Source: Branchipolynoe longqiensis (Eukaryota > Annelida > Polychaeta > Phyllodocida > Polynoidae). From it: DNA of 64,000 nucleotides. Below are positions 62,655 through 64,000 of the stretch, in pieces (positions within the stretch are counted from its first letter, which is position 1; every line of letters starts with the position of its first letter). The notes beneath the pieces were generated by a model that had not been told where the DNA came from, made no database searches, and saw nothing but the letters and a program-made list of their open reading frames with translations. Position numbers and translations under genes: made by a program. The stretch covers positions 57,122,042 to 57,186,041 of the forward strand of contig CM059193.1 in the NCBI GenBank assembly GCA_030323885.1, read 5' to 3'.

Positions 62655-64000
62655 GGGTGTGTCCGTGCGTGTGTCTGTATGTGTCTGTATGTGTCTCTAT
62701 GTGTATGTGTGTGTCTACATGTGTGTCTGTGTGTGTATCTATGTGTATGTGTGTCCATGTGTGTGTCTGTGTGTCTCTATGTGTGTGCCCATGCATGTGT
62801 CTGCATGTGTATATATGTGTGTGTCTGCATGTGTGTCTGTGTCTGTGTGTCTGCACATGTGTCTGTGTGTGTCTCTATGGGTATGTGTGTGAGTCTGTGT
62901 GTGTATGTGTGTCTCTATGGGTATGTGTGTGTCCATGTGTCTGTCTGTGTGTATCTGTGTGTCTCTATGTGTGTACACATGTGTGTCTCTGTGTGTCTAT
63001 GTGTGTGTGTCCGCATGTGTGTTTCTGTGTGTCTATATGTGTGTGTCTGTGTGTGTGTCCGTGTGTGTCTGTGTGTGTGTCTGTGTGTGTCTGTGTGTGT
63101 ATCTATGTGTATGTGTGTGTCTGCACGTGTGTCTGTGTGTGTCTCCATGTGTGTGTGTCCATGAGCATGTCGGTGAGTGGCTCTATGTGTGTGTATCCAT
63201 GTGTGTGTCTGTGTTTGTGTCTGTATATGTCTATGTGTGGTTGGGTCAGTGTGTGTATGTGTTTGCCTCTATGGTGTGTGTGTCTGTGCATGTGTATCTG
63301 TGTGTCTCTATGTGTGTGTGTCCGTGCGTGTGTCTGTGTGTGTATATATGTGTGTGTCCGCATGTGTGTCTCTGTGTGTGTGTCTGCACGTGTGTATGTG
63401 TGTGTCTCTATGTGTGTGTCCGCGTGTGTGGCTGTGTGTGTCTCTATGTGGGTGTGTTGGCACATGTGTATGTGTGTATATGTGCGTGTGTCCGTGCATG
63501 CATGCATGTGTCTGTGTGTCTCTATGTGTGTGTCCGTGCATGTGTATGTGTGTGTCCGTGCATGTGTATGTGTGTGTATCTAGGTGTGTGTCCACGTGTG
63601 TGTCTGTGTGTGTCTCTATGTGTGTGTCTGTGCATGTGTATGTGTGTGTCTATATGTGGATGTGTGTCCGCGTGTGTGTCTGTGTGTGTCTCTATATGTG
63701 TGTCCATGTGGGTGTCTGTGTGTCTCTATATGTGGGTGTGTCCCTGCATGTGTATGTGTGTAAGTGTGTGTCCGTGTGTGTCCGTGTGTGTCTGTGTGTG
63801 TCTCTATATGTGGGTGTGTCCCTGCATGCGTATGTGTGTAAGTGTGTGTCCGTGTGTGTATATGTGTGTGTCTGTGTATGTCTATGTGGTGTGTCCATTT
63901 GTGTGTCCATGTGTGTCTCTATGTGTGTGTCCATGCATGTGTCTGTTTGTGTCGTTATGTGTGTGTGTTCACGCATGTATATGTGTGTGTCCGTGTGTGT
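62655..64000. repeat. TG/TGTC minisatellite to the window end
   Basis: GTGTGTCTGTGTGTCTCTATGTGTGTGTCC words repeated continuously in about 40-60-bp units; it continues past the window. Cys/Val and His/Thr frames are artefacts. Confidence 0.95.

Noticed and set aside
61280..64000. Cys/Val-rich and His/Thr-rich frames
   Set aside because: TG-array products with no initiation context or domains.

Overview
The window is animal nuclear DNA, most likely from an invertebrate. There are no bacterial-style operons. Genes have spliced introns with GT/AG borders, TATA boxes and AATAAA signals. Most of the sequence is transposons, tRNA-derived SINEs, solo LTRs, and satellite or microsatellite arrays. 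The species cannot be named from the sequence alone; the SINE load and the PIF/Harbinger and Mag-like elements would fit a mollusc or another marine invertebrate (inference).

Layout. 1-3.9 kb: SINEs, a TIR element and unannotated AT-rich DNA. 3935-9115: one complete PIF/Harbinger transposon with TAA target duplications. It carries two convergent genes: a MADF/Myb-like accessory gene broken by three in-frame stops, and an apparently intact DDE transposase. Each gene has a TATA box placed just inside a terminal array of GCGTATG motifs. 9.2-15.1 kb: SINEs, MITEs and duplications. 15.2-17.9 kb: an exact 100-bp satellite (about 27 units), most of whose unit matches part of a tRNA-like SINE found elsewhere in the window. 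18-27.5 kb: SINEs, a second Harbinger-type MITE and a pogo-type MITE. 27.5-33.5 kb: a 28-bp minisatellite, CA, polypyrimidine and G-rich arrays surrounding a small CpG-rich island. That island holds the only good candidates for host protein-coding exons, on the minus strand. 33.5-38.2 kb: a complete Ty3/Gypsy (Mag-like) retrotransposon on the minus strand, inserted in a GTG microsatellite with GTAGT duplications and split by one stop codon. 38.2-41.8 kb: GT-rich minisatellites. 41.8-56 kb: SINEs, three solo-LTR-like repeats (including one at 38.8 kb), four more Harbinger-type MITEs and a CAC/ATC array. 56.1-56.6 kb: a LINE leader and a possible gelsolin-like exon. 56.65-59.1 kb: a TIR element whose interior is an array of 45-bp units. 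59.1-64 kb: SINE pieces, a C-rich repeat, a CpG-rich promoter-like patch and long TG arrays.

The unifying pattern is a set of terminal-inverted-repeat elements, at least five and probably eight or more. They share an outer terminus centred on (T)GTCACA, but each is filled with its own short motif repeated many times: GCGTATG, CACGTCGGG, ACGTT/ACGTC, GGTCCGGGG or TTCAACTAC. The autonomous Harbinger in the same window shows the same architecture, so the arrays may be binding sites for a transposase or MADF protein that diversify element by element. The large open frames in the minisatellites are by-products of repeat periodicity, not genes.
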